DNA of 64,000 nucleotides from Nereocystis luetkeana (Eukaryota > Sar > Phaeophyceae > Laminariales > Laminariaceae), in NCBI GenBank assembly GCA_031213475.1, contig JARUPZ010000017.1:3840849-3904848 (forward strand), read 5' to 3'. A program made the position numbers and the translations under genes. Positions 21,601 through 30,380 of this stretch are shown here, one piece after another; the first letter of the stretch is position 1; each line of letters opens with the position of its first letter. The notes below the pieces were generated by a model, which searched no databases, had not been told where the DNA came from, and worked only from the letters and a program-made list of their open reading frames with translations.

Positions 21601-24600
21601 CATCGTGTGTTGCTTCGTATCTCACGCTCTCGCGCTTTCCGCACATCGTTTTTTGTGCAAAGAAGAAGTCCTTACGAGTGTGCACTCGGTGAGACTTGAA
21701 CCCACGAAATTGATCTTGGTAGGCACGCGGACCACCTACTACGCGCCCCCCAAGGCAATAAATAGTACCAGGTATACTTGTTTCACTAAAAGAGGCCCTT
21801 CGCAAGTCTGCACCCTCGTTTTCGAGCAGTAACATGGTTACGTCATCGAATAAAGAGGAGGACCTTTTTGCAACACCGGGTCGTAGTGAAAAGGGTTCGC
21901 GTATCGGACAGGTTACGGTTTACTGCAGATCAAACCACGACGAACTCCGGCGATCCCAGCAGATATATGAGCTCCGGCGATCCCAGGCATTGATGCTCCG
22001 GCGATCCCAGGCGACGATGCTGCGCCGATCCCAAGCGTAAATGCTCTGGCGACCCCAGGCGGTGATGCAGCTACGATCCCAGGCAGCGATGCCCCGGCGA
22101 TCCCAGGCGACGATGCTGCGCCGATCCCAAGCGTGTAGATGTCCCGGCGACCCCGGGTGACGCAGCTGCGATCCCAGCCAGCGATGCTCCGGTGATCCCA
22201 GGCGACGATGCTGCGCCGATCCCAAGCGTAGATGCTCCGGCGACCCCAGGCGGTGATGCAGCTGCGATCCCAGGCAGCGATGCTTCGGCGATCCCAGGCG
22301 ACGATGCTGCGCCGAAACACTTTTCGCAGCTCAGGTATATAGTCGTTGAAACGCGTTGACGCAGCGAGCGCGAGCACGAATCGGCTAGCAGAAAAAAGAA
22401 AACATACATACACGGCTCGACATATTCTTCGGCTTGATCTTGTATCGCACGCGGGTCGTAGCGGACAACAGTAAGTTTTCTTTTTTTCATCTTCGGGGTC
22501 GGATTGGTTGACGTGAGGCTTGAATTTATCTCGACACATTTTCGTGTACGAGTCAACTGGGTGTCTGTCGAGTCAAACAGGGTTCTTCATAAGTCATCAC
22601 CGGACGCGCGGGTCTGGTCGGGAAGTTTTTGTATCATCATGGATCGGATCGGGTCAGGTCGGGTCGGGGCAGGAGCTTTTCATACTCTCACCGGTCGGGT
22701 TGGGTCACCCTTTCACCCGACCCGACCCGACCCGACCTGATCTGACCCGCGAGGCTTGATCCGACCCGTGAACAACCATGGTTTTAGGCTATGGTGGAAC
22801 ACATCTCGGCCGTAGAACACAACGGTACTGCCGTGGTGTGGTGCGGCGGCATGACTGTATACGTCGAGGGCCCTGTGCCTCGCCACAACCCACACCTGTT
22901 TTTTTTGGGGGGGGTCGGGTTTGCCCTGTCAAAACTCTTTCACATTTCCGACAGATCATCAATTCCTATATTATGATCTAGATATTTCAGGGCAGATAGA
23001 TCATATATTCCTGATCTGTATGATCTGTATGATCTAGCTCATGTTGCCGGTGAGACCCGTATAACCTGAATGCTGTAGGATATGTTTCCTGGGCTGGATT
23101 CTACTGACACAGTATATCTGTACAGATCCTGCACAATAGCTCTCACCGGAAGCTTAGGATATAGACGATCGATAGATAGATCATGAACTGTGAGACGTGA
23201 GAATATAGATAATCTATAGATAAATCATGAACTGTGAGACGTGTGGATATAGATGATCTATAGAGAGATCATGAAATGTGAGACGTGTGAAACAGATCAA
23301 ACTCCGTTCCTTACTCTTCCCCTCTCCGTTCCGCCGCCCGCGTCCTATGCGTGCACCCGCTGCCACGTCCTCTGCGCGTGTCTATACTGCTGCTCCCGCG
23401 CCGCAGCCCTTCAGCCTCAAAACCGGGGGGGAGGCGACCCAAGCACAGGCGGGGACGGAAGGGGGGGGGGCACCGAAGCATCCCCTGCAGGAACGGTGGT
23501 AATTTTCGACTGGGCGGAAACCCTGCGGGACTCCCTGTCCCGAACGGATCATCACCACCTCTACCCTGCCACCTCCACCGCCTCCACCACGCAAGATGAA
23601 GAATCTTCTTACGCTTCTCCGTCGGCAGCAGCCGCGACGAACGAGGCATCAGAAATAGCAGCAGCTGTAGCAGCAGTAGCAGCGTTTGAAGCTGCGACAG
23701 CAGGATCAGCCGCAGTGGGGGCGGCGGCGGTGGCGGAGGGGTTGGCAAGCCAGGCTATGTCGGCCGACCAGGGTGCGGCGAACTCCAACTGGGGAACCAG
23801 CAACAGCGGTGGTGGTAGCGGCGGCAGCGGGGGTAACGGTGGCAATAGTGGCTGGGGATGGAAAACAGACGGTACTGCCATGGGCGAGGGGAGACAGATG
23901 GCACGAGGTGGGGGTGCGGCGAGAAGAGACCCCCCCGCCGGGGAGGGGGGGGCTGAAGACGAGGGGCTGGAGGAGGATTCCGTAGAGATTTTTCACGGCG
24001 AGGCGTTTACCGACCGGAGAAGCACATTTCAAGCGCACCTGGCGAAGGTGTACTCTGAGAGACAGGTAGGATGTTGGGCGGTGTGTGTGGGGGGGTATTT
24101 GTTCACACTTTCACAAGCTTTTTTTCGTTTTATTGTTGAATGCTACACCGAACCGCCTCTGCACAGGACACAATCCAAGTAGTCTTAAGCCCCGACCTAT
24201 TTGGTTTCGTTAAAGCGCGGGTAAGCGCAGAAGGGAACTTGATTGTCGCATCTTGTTGAGCGCTACAGCCGCCATGCTTACAAATCCCGTGGAAGCATCA
24301 CACGCTGCTGCCCCCCCCCCCCGCCCCCTATCCGTGTAAGGATAGATGCGATCAGGCAATGGACGAACGACCTGGTGGGTGGATTCAGGCGACAAAAATA
24401 GTGGTTCTTCCCCCCCCGCCCCCTTCCCCCCTTCCTCCCCCCCACCCCCCGTTCGACACTATCATTCGTATGCAAGAAATTTTGCCTCACAAGCGGTTCT
24501 GATATATACTACTCGCCGACCACTTCATGGCGCTTCGCGCTCGGTGCAAGCAATGCCTGCCCGGTCGGTGAAAACCCGACTCGCTGCGTCCCGGCATTGT

Positions 24601-27079
24601 ACTTCGGGATGCGATAGTCTTTGGTCATACGACTACGGCCATGCCTGGCATGATTTTTTTTATGTTCTTCACACCATTGTTTCTACCGGTCGACATCCAG
24701 CGCACCCAGTGTCCGTGCCGATTCTTCAGTCCCAGAGACCTTTTTTCTTTCGTATTTTTTTTTATCATGACTTTTACTTTCCAGCTTAACTCGTAGAAGG
24801 TCCTTACCCTCAACAATCTCCTTTAGGACAAGCCGTGGTCACAGGTGTCGTCCCTTCTCCTCCCCGGGTACGTGCCTTCATTTTTATCGCGCAAAGGGTT
24901 CAACAATCCCACTGCTTGTCGATGTTCACCGAATGTAGCTAACTCACGCTTTCGCGCTTTCCTCTCATCAAATCGTCTGCAAGAAACAATCCTTACGGGT
25001 ATGCTCTCGGTGAGACTTGAACTCATAAAAATGATTTTAGTAGGCACGCGGACCACCTACCAAGCCACCGGGGACGCCGGCAGATCTGTGGTCACTAAAT
25101 CACGACACAGAGGTACTATATTTGAATGCAGTATACGCAGAGTAGACAATACAATGCCATGTTCATCGTACTGGATACGACGAGCACAACATTCACACGC
25201 TAGCAATCCTGATACGCTGAACGAGAAAAAAAATGAATGAAGCGAAGAAAAAAAATGAAAAAAAATACAACCCCCCCACCCCCCCCCACCGGCCTCCTCC
25301 TTCCGCAGGTGGATTGGGTGAGGCGTCGACTACTAGAAAACAGTAAAATTGCGCGCGCGACACACAACATTGCCGCCTGGAGAATATGGGACGAGGTCAG
25401 GGGGGTTCAGCTTCACGACAACGATGACGATGGTAAAAGAGGGTGGACTGCTCTATGCCTGGAGTATTCCTGTTGCCTCAATGATTTTTTTTTCCTTTGT
25501 TATACGCACGGCTGCGCTTTATGTTATACAAATTATGTGATGTGAGTATTTACGAAAAGTATTTCAAGTGTTTTTCAGCAGTTTACACAAGCCCTCGTTG
25601 TTCGTTCCCGATGCGTCTGGCGTCGGATCGAGGTTGAGCCGCATCATGCTTCACAGTAGGTTGGCAGCAGTGTCGGACCTAGGTTCCGTCGCATGGACTA
25701 TCCGTTGCCCCGCATCGAACACAGACCACGTCCCGCCGGCCCGACTTAGGGCAGTAATGGGTCACGAGTAACCTTCTGGGGCCCAGGCACTGTGATCACG
25801 AACTAGGACAGGTGCAACATGTTTCAACAGTCTTGGAACAATATACGGCAAAGTACGAGCACCATTATCATGGGGTGTGGCCTTGCCTGTCGTACATTTC
25901 CTCACTTTGAATGTCGGGTGCATCCCCTATCATCCCCTATTACAGCAGCCGGGGATGTATCGGGTAGTCTGTTATGCCGAAATCGTCATTTGTTTGCGTC
26001 TCCCCCCCCCTCCATACCCTGAAGTCCCAAAGCCCAAGGGAATGAAACCCGCATCGGCTTCAGGTTGCGTCTCATCAAGCCTAATTGCGCCGCACGGGCC
26101 CTACGGTTTTTGCAGGAGCATCGGGCGTAGATTGTCCCGCAACGCCGTGTAAAACCCTAGGCTTCACCGCAGTGGCCCTAGGTTGTGCCGCATTGACCCT
26201 ATATTGCGCCGTATCAGTCATAAGTTGCGCAAAATTGCCCCTGCCAGGTCTCCGACTTCGCCCCCCCCCCCCCCCCCACACCTCCCTCTACGGCCATGCA
26301 TGAGATCGAGTACATTTTTCCTATCGAGTGCACCCCCCCCCCCCCACCCACCCACTCACCTACCTACCTCCCACTCCTCGCGTCAGCCGCCCACCCTGCC
26401 CCCACCCCTACCCACCCACCCACCCTGACCCCCGATCGTCTGCGAAAATGCCCCTCTGTACATGTTTTCTTGCTAAGGCGAGAGCGCTGCGGGCAGCAGG
26501 CTGGCGCACATGCTGGCCATCACCCGCGCTCAAAATGTCCTGGTCGTGGTCTCCCGCTGGTAAGAGGTGGTGAGGTTGCGCCGTGTGCCCCTCGTTGATC
26601 CGTTGGTAGATTGACTCGCGTCCGATAACATGCTAATTCAACCTGGTGATGGGCTGATGGTTGATTGACTCGCGTCCGATTAAACGTTCGTTGAGCCTAC
26701 CGGTTGGGTCGATGGATCATCCATCCCGTTAAATATCCATCTCGTAGACAAGTCATGCCATCAACCATACATCCGGTATCCAGCTATCCCTTCAACCGCC
26801 CACCCCGTCTACCATCCATGCCATCAATCCGCCATCCCGTATTACATCCCTATTATGCCGCCAACCACCCGCCTGCCGTGTATACCATCGCGTCGAATCA
26901 GGTTCGGCGGAATTCACCTCGGGCCCGACCGTTTCAAGCACATCAATAACGCCGCCAGGGCACTCCTAGTGAAGTGCGGCGATACCACCGCCACCGGTGG
27001 CAACGGGGGCACGTCTGACAAGAAACATGCGGACGGGGAAGGAGGCGGCAAGCAGAAGGGGAGACGAAAACGCGGCTAG
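9464..27079 (+). CDS. IMPACT: IMPACT/YIH1 homologue (RWD + UPF0029 domains), six exons, complete, 455 aa
   Basis: Exons: 9464-9649, 18483-18621, 23407-24065, 25309-25432, 26478-26559, 26902-27079. They total 1368 nt, exactly 456 codons with the stop, all with GT-AG junctions and matching phases (0, 1, 0, 1, 2). Residues 1-135 or so form an RWD domain (EEELEALEAIYGED; LHLHLPAGYPS; IKAPGL; VVIFDWAETLRDSL). A long Ala/Ser/Gly-rich linker follows, then the IMPACT domain (DRRSTFQAHLA; ATHNI; DDDGESAAGSRLAHML; VVVSRWFGGIHLGPDRFKHINN) and a basic tail. Known for the family: IMPACT/YIH1 binds GCN1 through RWD, competes with GCN2, and so tunes eIF2alpha phosphorylation. Human IMPACT is 320 residues; the excess here is mainly the linker. 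Introns are 8.8, 4.8, 1.2, 1.0 and 0.34 kb and rich in transposons. The start could also be the Met at 9479. Confidence 0.93.
10079..10907. mobile_element. PIF/Harbinger-like non-autonomous element, copy 1
   Basis: Ends are inverted: ACCTATGCCAATGG at the left and CCATTGGCATAGGT at the right, followed inward by GCGAAGTT. A TAA target duplication flanks it (10076-10078 and 10908-10910). Three-base TWA duplications are typical of PIF/Harbinger. The 272-codon minus-strand frame inside has no recognised domain. It lies in IMPACT intron 1. A second copy is at 50446-51292. Confidence 0.7.
11324..12085. mobile_element. Putative DNA transposon, 762 bp, TTA target duplication
   Basis: Left end GGGTGTGTCTAAACAGAATC and right end the complement of GGGCGTGTCCAAACAGGATC, with TTA on both sides (11321-11323, 12086-12088). 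Interior is AT-rich with TCGATTT words and no coding sequence recognised. Confidence 0.5.
14313..14385. mobile_element. MITE-B hairpin B5 (left end replaced)
   Basis: CCCCGTTTTGGGGGCAATCC..GTCCCCAAAACGGGTCTGCA; the outer left arm is replaced by a short CA/C run. Confidence 0.6.
14630..14733. mobile_element. MITE-A copy A2
   Basis: TTACGGGGGGCCATAG..CCATGGCCCCCCGTAA, flanked by TA. In IMPACT intron 1. Confidence 0.8.
14793..14905. mobile_element. MITE-A copy A3 with palindrome insertion
   Basis: Same ends. At 14813-14821 the TA of the consensus GTTAATAGGACC is replaced by TACCTGGTA. Confidence 0.8.
15025..15249. mobile_element. MITE-A copy A4, split by A5
   Basis: Left half 15025-15099 (TTGCGGGGGATCACAG..) and right half 15212-15249 (..TTTGGTCCTGATTACTATG..CCCCCGTAA) form one element once A5 is removed. 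Confidence 0.75.
15100..15211. mobile_element. MITE-A copy A5, nested in A4
   Basis: A complete copy inserted at the TA of A4's TTTTCACTA. Contains TACCAGGTA at 15155-15163. Confidence 0.8.
15302..16050. mobile_element. Putative DNA transposon, 749 bp
   Basis: Inverted ends: GGCTGTTTCCTATGCGGTTC at the left and the complement of GGCCGTTTCCTATGCGGTTC at the right. Flanks are TCA and TTA, so the target duplication is imperfect. It also contains an internal hairpin around 15390-15470 (GATGACCCA / TGGGTCATC). Confidence 0.5.
16337..16441. mobile_element. MITE-A copy A6
   Basis: Nearly consensus, TTACGGGGGACCATAGTTAA at the left and its complement at the right. Confidence 0.85.
17160..17295 (+). 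repeat. ~45-bp tandem repeat, three units
   Basis: GTAAGCACCCCA(CACC)AAACGATAAGTA..GCG, three diverged copies. IMPACT intron 1. Confidence 0.65.
18005..18330 (+). repeat. CATAT(C)-type pentanucleotide repeat
   Basis: Degenerate ATCAT/ACCAT/ATCAC units, about 320 bp, ending 150 bp before IMPACT exon 2. A smaller related stretch is at 35620-35700. Confidence 0.75.
18483..18621 (+). CDS. IMPACT: IMPACT exon 2 (RWD core)
   Basis: Acceptor CACCGCAG before 18483, donor GTGAGT at 18622. Encodes LRIRVSEIPLVSLHLHLPAG and then YPSRDLPVAEIKAPGL, the RWD beta-sheet and YPxxxP turn. There is no Met near its start, so it is easy to miss. A MITE-B hairpin begins only about 11 bp after the donor. Confidence 0.9.
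18633..18713. mobile_element. MITE-B hairpin B6, 11 bp after the IMPACT exon 2 donor
   Basis: CTAGTCCCGTTTTGGAGACA..GTCCCCAAAGCGGGACTCCA, with TACCTGGTA at 18673-18681 in the loop. Confidence 0.7.
18734..18818. mobile_element. MITE-B hairpin B7
   Basis: TTTTAGAACTGCGGTCCCGT..CTCAAAACGAGACTGCGGCC. A further half-copy follows at 18829-18865. Confidence 0.75.
20299..20424 (+). repeat. 62-bp perfect tandem duplication
   Basis: GCCAGTTTGGCATCCACATC..CCCGGGCACAAAGGGATT occurs twice with almost no difference, so it is recent or selected. IMPACT intron 2. Confidence 0.85.
20549..20628. mobile_element. MITE-B hairpin B9
   Basis: CTTTTCGGGCCCGTTTTGTG..GTCCCCAAGACCGGGCTGCG. Confidence 0.65.
20725..20829. 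mobile_element. MITE-A copy A7
   Basis: Nearly consensus with perfect 27-bp or longer inverted ends, flanked by TA. IMPACT intron 2. Confidence 0.85.
21117..21222. mobile_element. MITE-A copy A8 (diverged)
   Basis: TTACGGGGAACCGTATTAAA..CTTACTATGGCCGGTCGTGA; the right end is mutated. Confidence 0.6.
21289..21400. mobile_element. MITE-A copy A9 with palindrome insertion
   Basis: The consensus ATATATAGGTTT reads ATATATACCTGGTAGGTG here: the TA at 21346 has become TACCTGGTA. Confidence 0.75.
21440..21757 (-). mobile_element. tRNA-derived SINE, copy S2
   Basis: Minus-strand copy; head with GGGTTCAAGTCTCACCGAG at 21690-21710, body as in S1. Confidence 0.75.
21940..22315 (+). repeat. 24-bp-class minisatellite
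   Basis: Units like GATCCCAGGCGACGATGCTG + CGCC, 15 or so copies with shared variants. All frames stay open because the unit is a multiple of 3, giving spurious AWDRRS or GIAGAS repeats. Confidence 0.8.
22600..22765 (+). repeat. GGGTC/GACCC minisatellite (short)
   Basis: GGGTCGGGTC and then ACCCGACCCGACCCG in opposite orientation, forming an inverted pair. IMPACT intron 2. Confidence 0.75.
22972..23280. repeat. GATC-rich repeat abutting IMPACT exon 3 acceptor region
   Basis: Same order of motifs as at 4805-5125, plus three ATAGATAATCTATAGA.. TGAACTGTGAGACGTG tandem units at 23160-23290. Confidence 0.6.
23407..24065 (+). CDS. IMPACT: IMPACT exon 3 (RWD end, low-complexity linker, start of IMPACT domain)
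   Basis: Ends in TDRRSTFQAHLAKV, the start of the UPF0029/IMPACT domain, with donor CAG|GTAGGA at 24066. VVIFDWAETLRDSL closes the RWD. Between them lie about 150 residues rich in Ala, Ser, Gly and acidic residues. Two in-frame acceptors fit: GCCGCAG before 23407 (chosen, good pyrimidine tract) or CCTGCAG before 23491, which would remove 28 Gly-rich residues. Confidence 0.88.
24500..24660 (-). repeat. Poly-G-associated repeat C7 (minus)
   Basis: Complement of GGCCGTAGTCGTATGACC and of AAGCGCCATGAAGTGG; IMPACT intron 3. Confidence 0.6.
24765..25085 (-). mobile_element. tRNA-derived SINE, copy S3
   Basis: Minus-strand copy with the head CCCCGGTGGCTTGGTAGGTG and GAGTTCAAGTCTCACCGAG. It lies in IMPACT intron 3, antisense to the gene. 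Confidence 0.75.
25309..25432 (+). CDS. IMPACT: IMPACT exon 4
   Basis: Acceptor TTCCGCAG after a C-rich tract, donor GTAAAA at 25433. Encodes VDWVRRRLLENSKIARATHN then the IAAWRIWDE..QLHDNDDDG segment. ATHNI and the acidic DDDG are invariant IMPACT-family motifs. Confidence 0.92.
26258..26340 (-). repeat. Poly-G-associated repeat C8 (minus, short)
   Basis: C runs on both sides of TACGGCCATGCATGAGATCG. IMPACT intron 4. The upstream stretch 26080-26240 holds a degenerate ~34-bp tandem repeat (GCGCCG..CCCTA). Confidence 0.5.
26478..26559 (+). CDS. IMPACT: IMPACT exon 5
   Basis: An 82-bp exon between TTGCTAAG and GTAAGA. Encodes GESAAGSRLAHML then NVLVVVSRW, with the Trp codon split by the intron. 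It matches the ETAAGGRLLHLME...VVVSRW block of animal IMPACT. Confidence 0.92.
26902..27079 (+). CDS. IMPACT: IMPACT exon 6 with stop
   Basis: Acceptor GAATCAG before 26902. Encodes FGGIHLGPDRFKHINNAARA and LLVKCG, then a Gly/Lys/Arg-rich tail ending at TAG 27077-27079. A GAT-rich microsatellite starts about 35 bp after the stop, so the 3' UTR is probably repetitive. Confidence 0.93.
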
Positions 27080-27111
27080 GGTGACGATGTTGATCGTCAC
27101 GACGAGGGCGG

Positions 27112-27325
27112 CGATGATGATGTTTATGTTGATGTTGATGATGATGATGATGATGACGATGTTGATGTTGATGATAATGTTGATGTTGATGACATTGATG
27201 ATGATGGTGATGACGATGATGATGACGATGATGATGATGATGTTGATGTTGATGTTGATGTTGATGTTAATGTTGATGTTAATGATGATGTTGATGTTGA
27301 TGATGATGATGATGATGATGATGAC
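27112..27325 (+). repeat. (GAT/GTT)n microsatellite after the IMPACT stop
   Basis: About 210 bp of GATGAT and GATGTT units starting some 35 bp past the stop. Both strands are open in several frames as a result. Confidence 0.85.
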
Positions 27326-27592
27326 AACGACGCGTACTACGACCATGGGGGTACATAGCCCTTATGGGCCACAGGTACTTCTGAATGGCGGACTCCTCAA
27401 CTCCAATGTCTCATGAAACATTTTTGCGTTTTGTATACTATTTTCTTCGGGCGACTAGGAGTGTTGATAGGACATGGGACCGCTTCTGAGGTTTCGCTTT
27501 CATTTGTTGTCAAAGTCGGTTTGTTGGGTGAGGAATATAGCACAAGCGACGAGGTGCTGGTGTCTGATACCGTATAGGAGCGGACATCGTAA

Positions 27593-27955
27593 CGAATCGT
27601 TTTGATGCATTGAAATATCAAACTTTCCATTTATCGCATCGAACGTGTTTTCCCCTCCATCCCCTAGCATCCCGTCCCATATATATATACCGAAGGGAAG
27701 ACTCAAAGTATCAAATACCGAAATGGTATCGATTTATTTGTTTGTTTGTCAGAATCGTATCGAATCGTTTTGATGCATTGAAATATCAAACTTTCCATTT
27801 ATCGCATCGAACGAGTTTTCCCCTCCATCCCCTAGCATCCCCGTCCCATATATATATATATATATATAGAAATATAGATACCGAAGGGAAGACTCAAAGT
27901 ATCAAATACCGAAATGGTATCGATTTATTTGTTTGTTTGTCAGAATCGTATACAT
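27593..27955 (+). repeat. ~175-bp tandem duplication
   Basis: CGAATCGTTTTGATGCATTG..TTGTTTGTCAGAATCGTAT occurs twice; the second copy has a longer (TA)n. Confidence 0.85.
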
Positions 27956-28063
27956 TGAATTCGATTCTCGTTCGATATCCAATAATAGTCTGATGTTCTC
28001 ACACTGGTTTGTTTCCCTAAGGTCTAGTCCGTGGTCGCATATACAGGATGTATCGGACGGGGG

Positions 28064-28365
28064 TGATCACAAGGTTTTCTAGGAACAACGGTAGAACGGC
28101 GAGGTTTCCACTCAAGTAGGCGGTTTTGAATAATCACAAGGTTTTCTAGGAACAACGGTAGAACGGCGAGGTTTCCACTCAAGCAGGCGGTTTTGAATAG
28201 AACCCGTCGGAATGGGTACGGACACGGTTATGGGTGCGGGGACGAACAGAGGGGAAGACGAAAACGTGGCTGGATAGGGTCGGGGGTGGGTCACACAAAT
28301 GTGCAGGGGTGGGGTATAAATTGTACGCCGAGGTTTCTACTCAAATCGGCGTTTTTGAAGAGAAC
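28064..28365 (+). repeat. 66-bp tandem duplication plus related unit
   Basis: ATCACAAGGTTTTCTAGGAA..GCGGTTTTGAATA twice (28064-28197). A third diverged piece with GAGGTTTCTACTCAAATCGG follows at 28330, and AGAACCCGTCGGAATGGGT repeats at 28199 and 28360. Confidence 0.75.
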
Positions 28366-29160
28366 CCGTCGGAATGGGTGTATGGATACCAAGAGGGGTG
28401 AGGGGATATCAAGGCCAGAAGTGTTGGCCAGTACAAGAATGGCGTATATTTGATTGACCTGAAGGCCACCCATGCCGTTTTTTCACTCAGCTGGAGTGGT
28501 AGCGTGTCATTACTGGAAGGTTTCCATTCAAACCTCTCCGTTTTTCATCACACCTTTCGAGAAGCATAGCCTGCCGGTACGTGGCAGCTGTTGTGGTGGA
28601 AATCGAGTTTACATGTCTTGAGCTCTGGTAGCGTTTCTGGTGCACGGTTTTTAGTCTACTTTTCCCCACAATGGCGTCGCAGGAAGGGCGTTGAGGTTAT
28701 GGAGAGCGAGGTCCGTGGTTCGATTATCACCTTCATCGCCCATGGAAAAAGAAAAAGGGAAATCTGTCATGTTCAAAAGCCTGTAACATCCTCTCACTAT
28801 TAGAAAAGCACCCAGGAAGGAACGATGAGAGCAATGCGATCATTGCATACTGTGAGTCCGGTACCGAGAAAGTCGAAGGTAATTTTTTTCGACATTCAAG
28901 AGTTTCATCCGGGTTCGTAGGGGAGAATGTGGTAGAAATCGAGTTTATATGTACGTTGCTACCAGAAAGCATTTTTTTCATATTATTATATTATTAGTAA
29001 AATAATTTCCGATTTTTAAAATATAACTTTCCTGATATTTTGCCCTCTGTTAATTCACAAATTTAGGATTATTTCGCAAAAAATACGGACTTCTACGGGG
29101 GGAAAGCTCTCCGATAACGACTGCGTTCGTTCGTTGCGCAACATTTTTAGTCTACTTCTC
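28365..29160. other. No gene seen
   Basis: Only a short direct repeat (GTGGAAATCGAGTTTACATG at 28595 and a variant at 28930) and an AT-rich stretch at 28980-29090. Confidence 0.5.
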
Positions 29161-29164
29161 TCAA

Positions 29165-29257
29165 CCCTTTTAGGACCGCAGTCCCGTTTTGGGGGCAAAT
29201 TACTTGGAATTTTGACTGGTTTGTCCCTTACACGAGACTGCAGTTATTCTAAAAGGG
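29165..29257. mobile_element. MITE-B hairpin B10
   Basis: AACCCTTTTAGGACCGCAGT..ACGAGACTGCAGTTATTC followed by TAAAAGGGTT. Confidence 0.75.
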
Positions 29258-29512
29258 TTAACAGCACTGCAAGGTTTCCACTTTAGCTGGCGTTTTCGCT
29301 TGAAACCTGCTGGATGGAATAGATATACTCGTAGGTACGCTGAGAGTGCAACGGGGTGTTAGTGCGTTCTATATACTGTTGTACTGTACATGACGTCTCG
29401 TAAGAAACAGCACTGCTGGCAGCCTGGGTCGTCCGTACGAACTTCTGCGCGAAAACCACGCCGTGTTGGGTCTATCCTCTCTAAATCTCAAGCCTGGTTT
29501 GATTTTTTTCTT

Positions 29513-29606
29513 AACCCCTTTAGCACCGCAGTCCCGTTTTGGGGACAAACTACTTGAAATTTGACTGGTTTGTCCCCAAAACGGGACTGCGGTTCTAAAG
29601 GGGTCA
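29513..29606. mobile_element. MITE-B hairpin B11 (best preserved)
   Basis: CACCGCAGTCCCGTTTTGGG..CCCAAAACGGGACTGCGGTT: arms nearly perfect with an AT-rich loop of about 25 bp. Confidence 0.85.
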
Positions 29607-29638
29607 AAAGAGTGGTCGTTTTTTCCTGTAGACAAGTA

Positions 29639-29743
29639 TTACGGGGAACCATAGTTCATAGGACCAAATGTTGATGGTAAAAATGGGTAAATATATAAGT
29701 TTTTGTGTATACCATACGTCCTATTCACTATGGTCCCCCGTAA
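29639..29743. mobile_element. MITE-A copy A10
   Basis: TTACGGGGAACCATAGTTCA..GGTCCCCCGTAA with TA on both sides, directly after a MITE-B hairpin. Confidence 0.8.
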
Positions 29744-30019
29744 TAGTAAGTGGTGCTGACCGACCTCGACGTACCGTGCTGAGATCTGGGAGGCAGAGGC
29801 ACGCGGCTCGTGTCGGTAAACTTTGCATCGTTTTTGATATACTGATGACGGCGTGCACTTCTTTACTGAAATCCTGCCAGTGGTCACAAAACAGGCTAAC
29901 AAAAGTGCATATCTATGGGAAAAAAACACGTACCTGGTACGAAATAGTGCGCACGGCAGGTACATGATCAGTCCGTCAGAAAAACGGTACTAACGAGCTG
30001 TGGTATATGCCATCCCTTG

Positions 30020-30380
30020 CATCACTTTTTTTTTTTTTTTTCTCATCCCATTCATTATCTTCGCACATCTTTTTCTCTCTCTCCTTCCAACTCGTAACTC
30101 AGATCCGGGGTCACATAGCAGGCTCTTCTACCCCCTTCCCGCTACGGTGCGTGCCTTCATTTTTATCGCGAGAAGATTTCAGCCTTTTCTTCCCTCCTCG
30201 TCGACTCGCATCGCATGGTGCCTACCCACGCTGCAAGGCGCTCTCAACAATTGAATCCTTCTTTTTTTTTTTTTTTGCAATTAAAGTCAAAGTCCGACCC
30301 ACCTGGGGCTCGAACCCAGGACTCAAACAAGTAGAATTCGAGGTTAACCACTTGAACCACCGGGGCGACGGGCATTTACG
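30020..30380 (-). mobile_element. tRNA-derived SINE, copy S5 (second head type)
   Basis: Minus strand: A box TGGTTCAAGTGG and B box GGTTCGAGCCC inside a different tRNA-like head (30298-30375), an A-rich stretch, then a body related to S1's (CGCGATAAAAATGAAGGCAC) but with GATCCGGGGTCAC near the end. Confidence 0.7.

Noticed and set aside
21913-22556. 208- and 161-codon minus frames with GIAGAS or AWDRRS repeats
   Set aside because: They result from a minisatellite unit divisible by three; several frames are open at once and no splice or homology support exists.
23311-24038. Several Pro/Leu- and Arg-rich frames on both strands over IMPACT exon 3
   Set aside because: Shadows of the exon, whose own frame carries the RWD and IMPACT motifs.
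27112-27346. Poly-Met/Leu, poly-Ile/Asn and poly-Ser frames
   Set aside because: Microsatellite GAT/GTT read in different frames, directly after the IMPACT stop.
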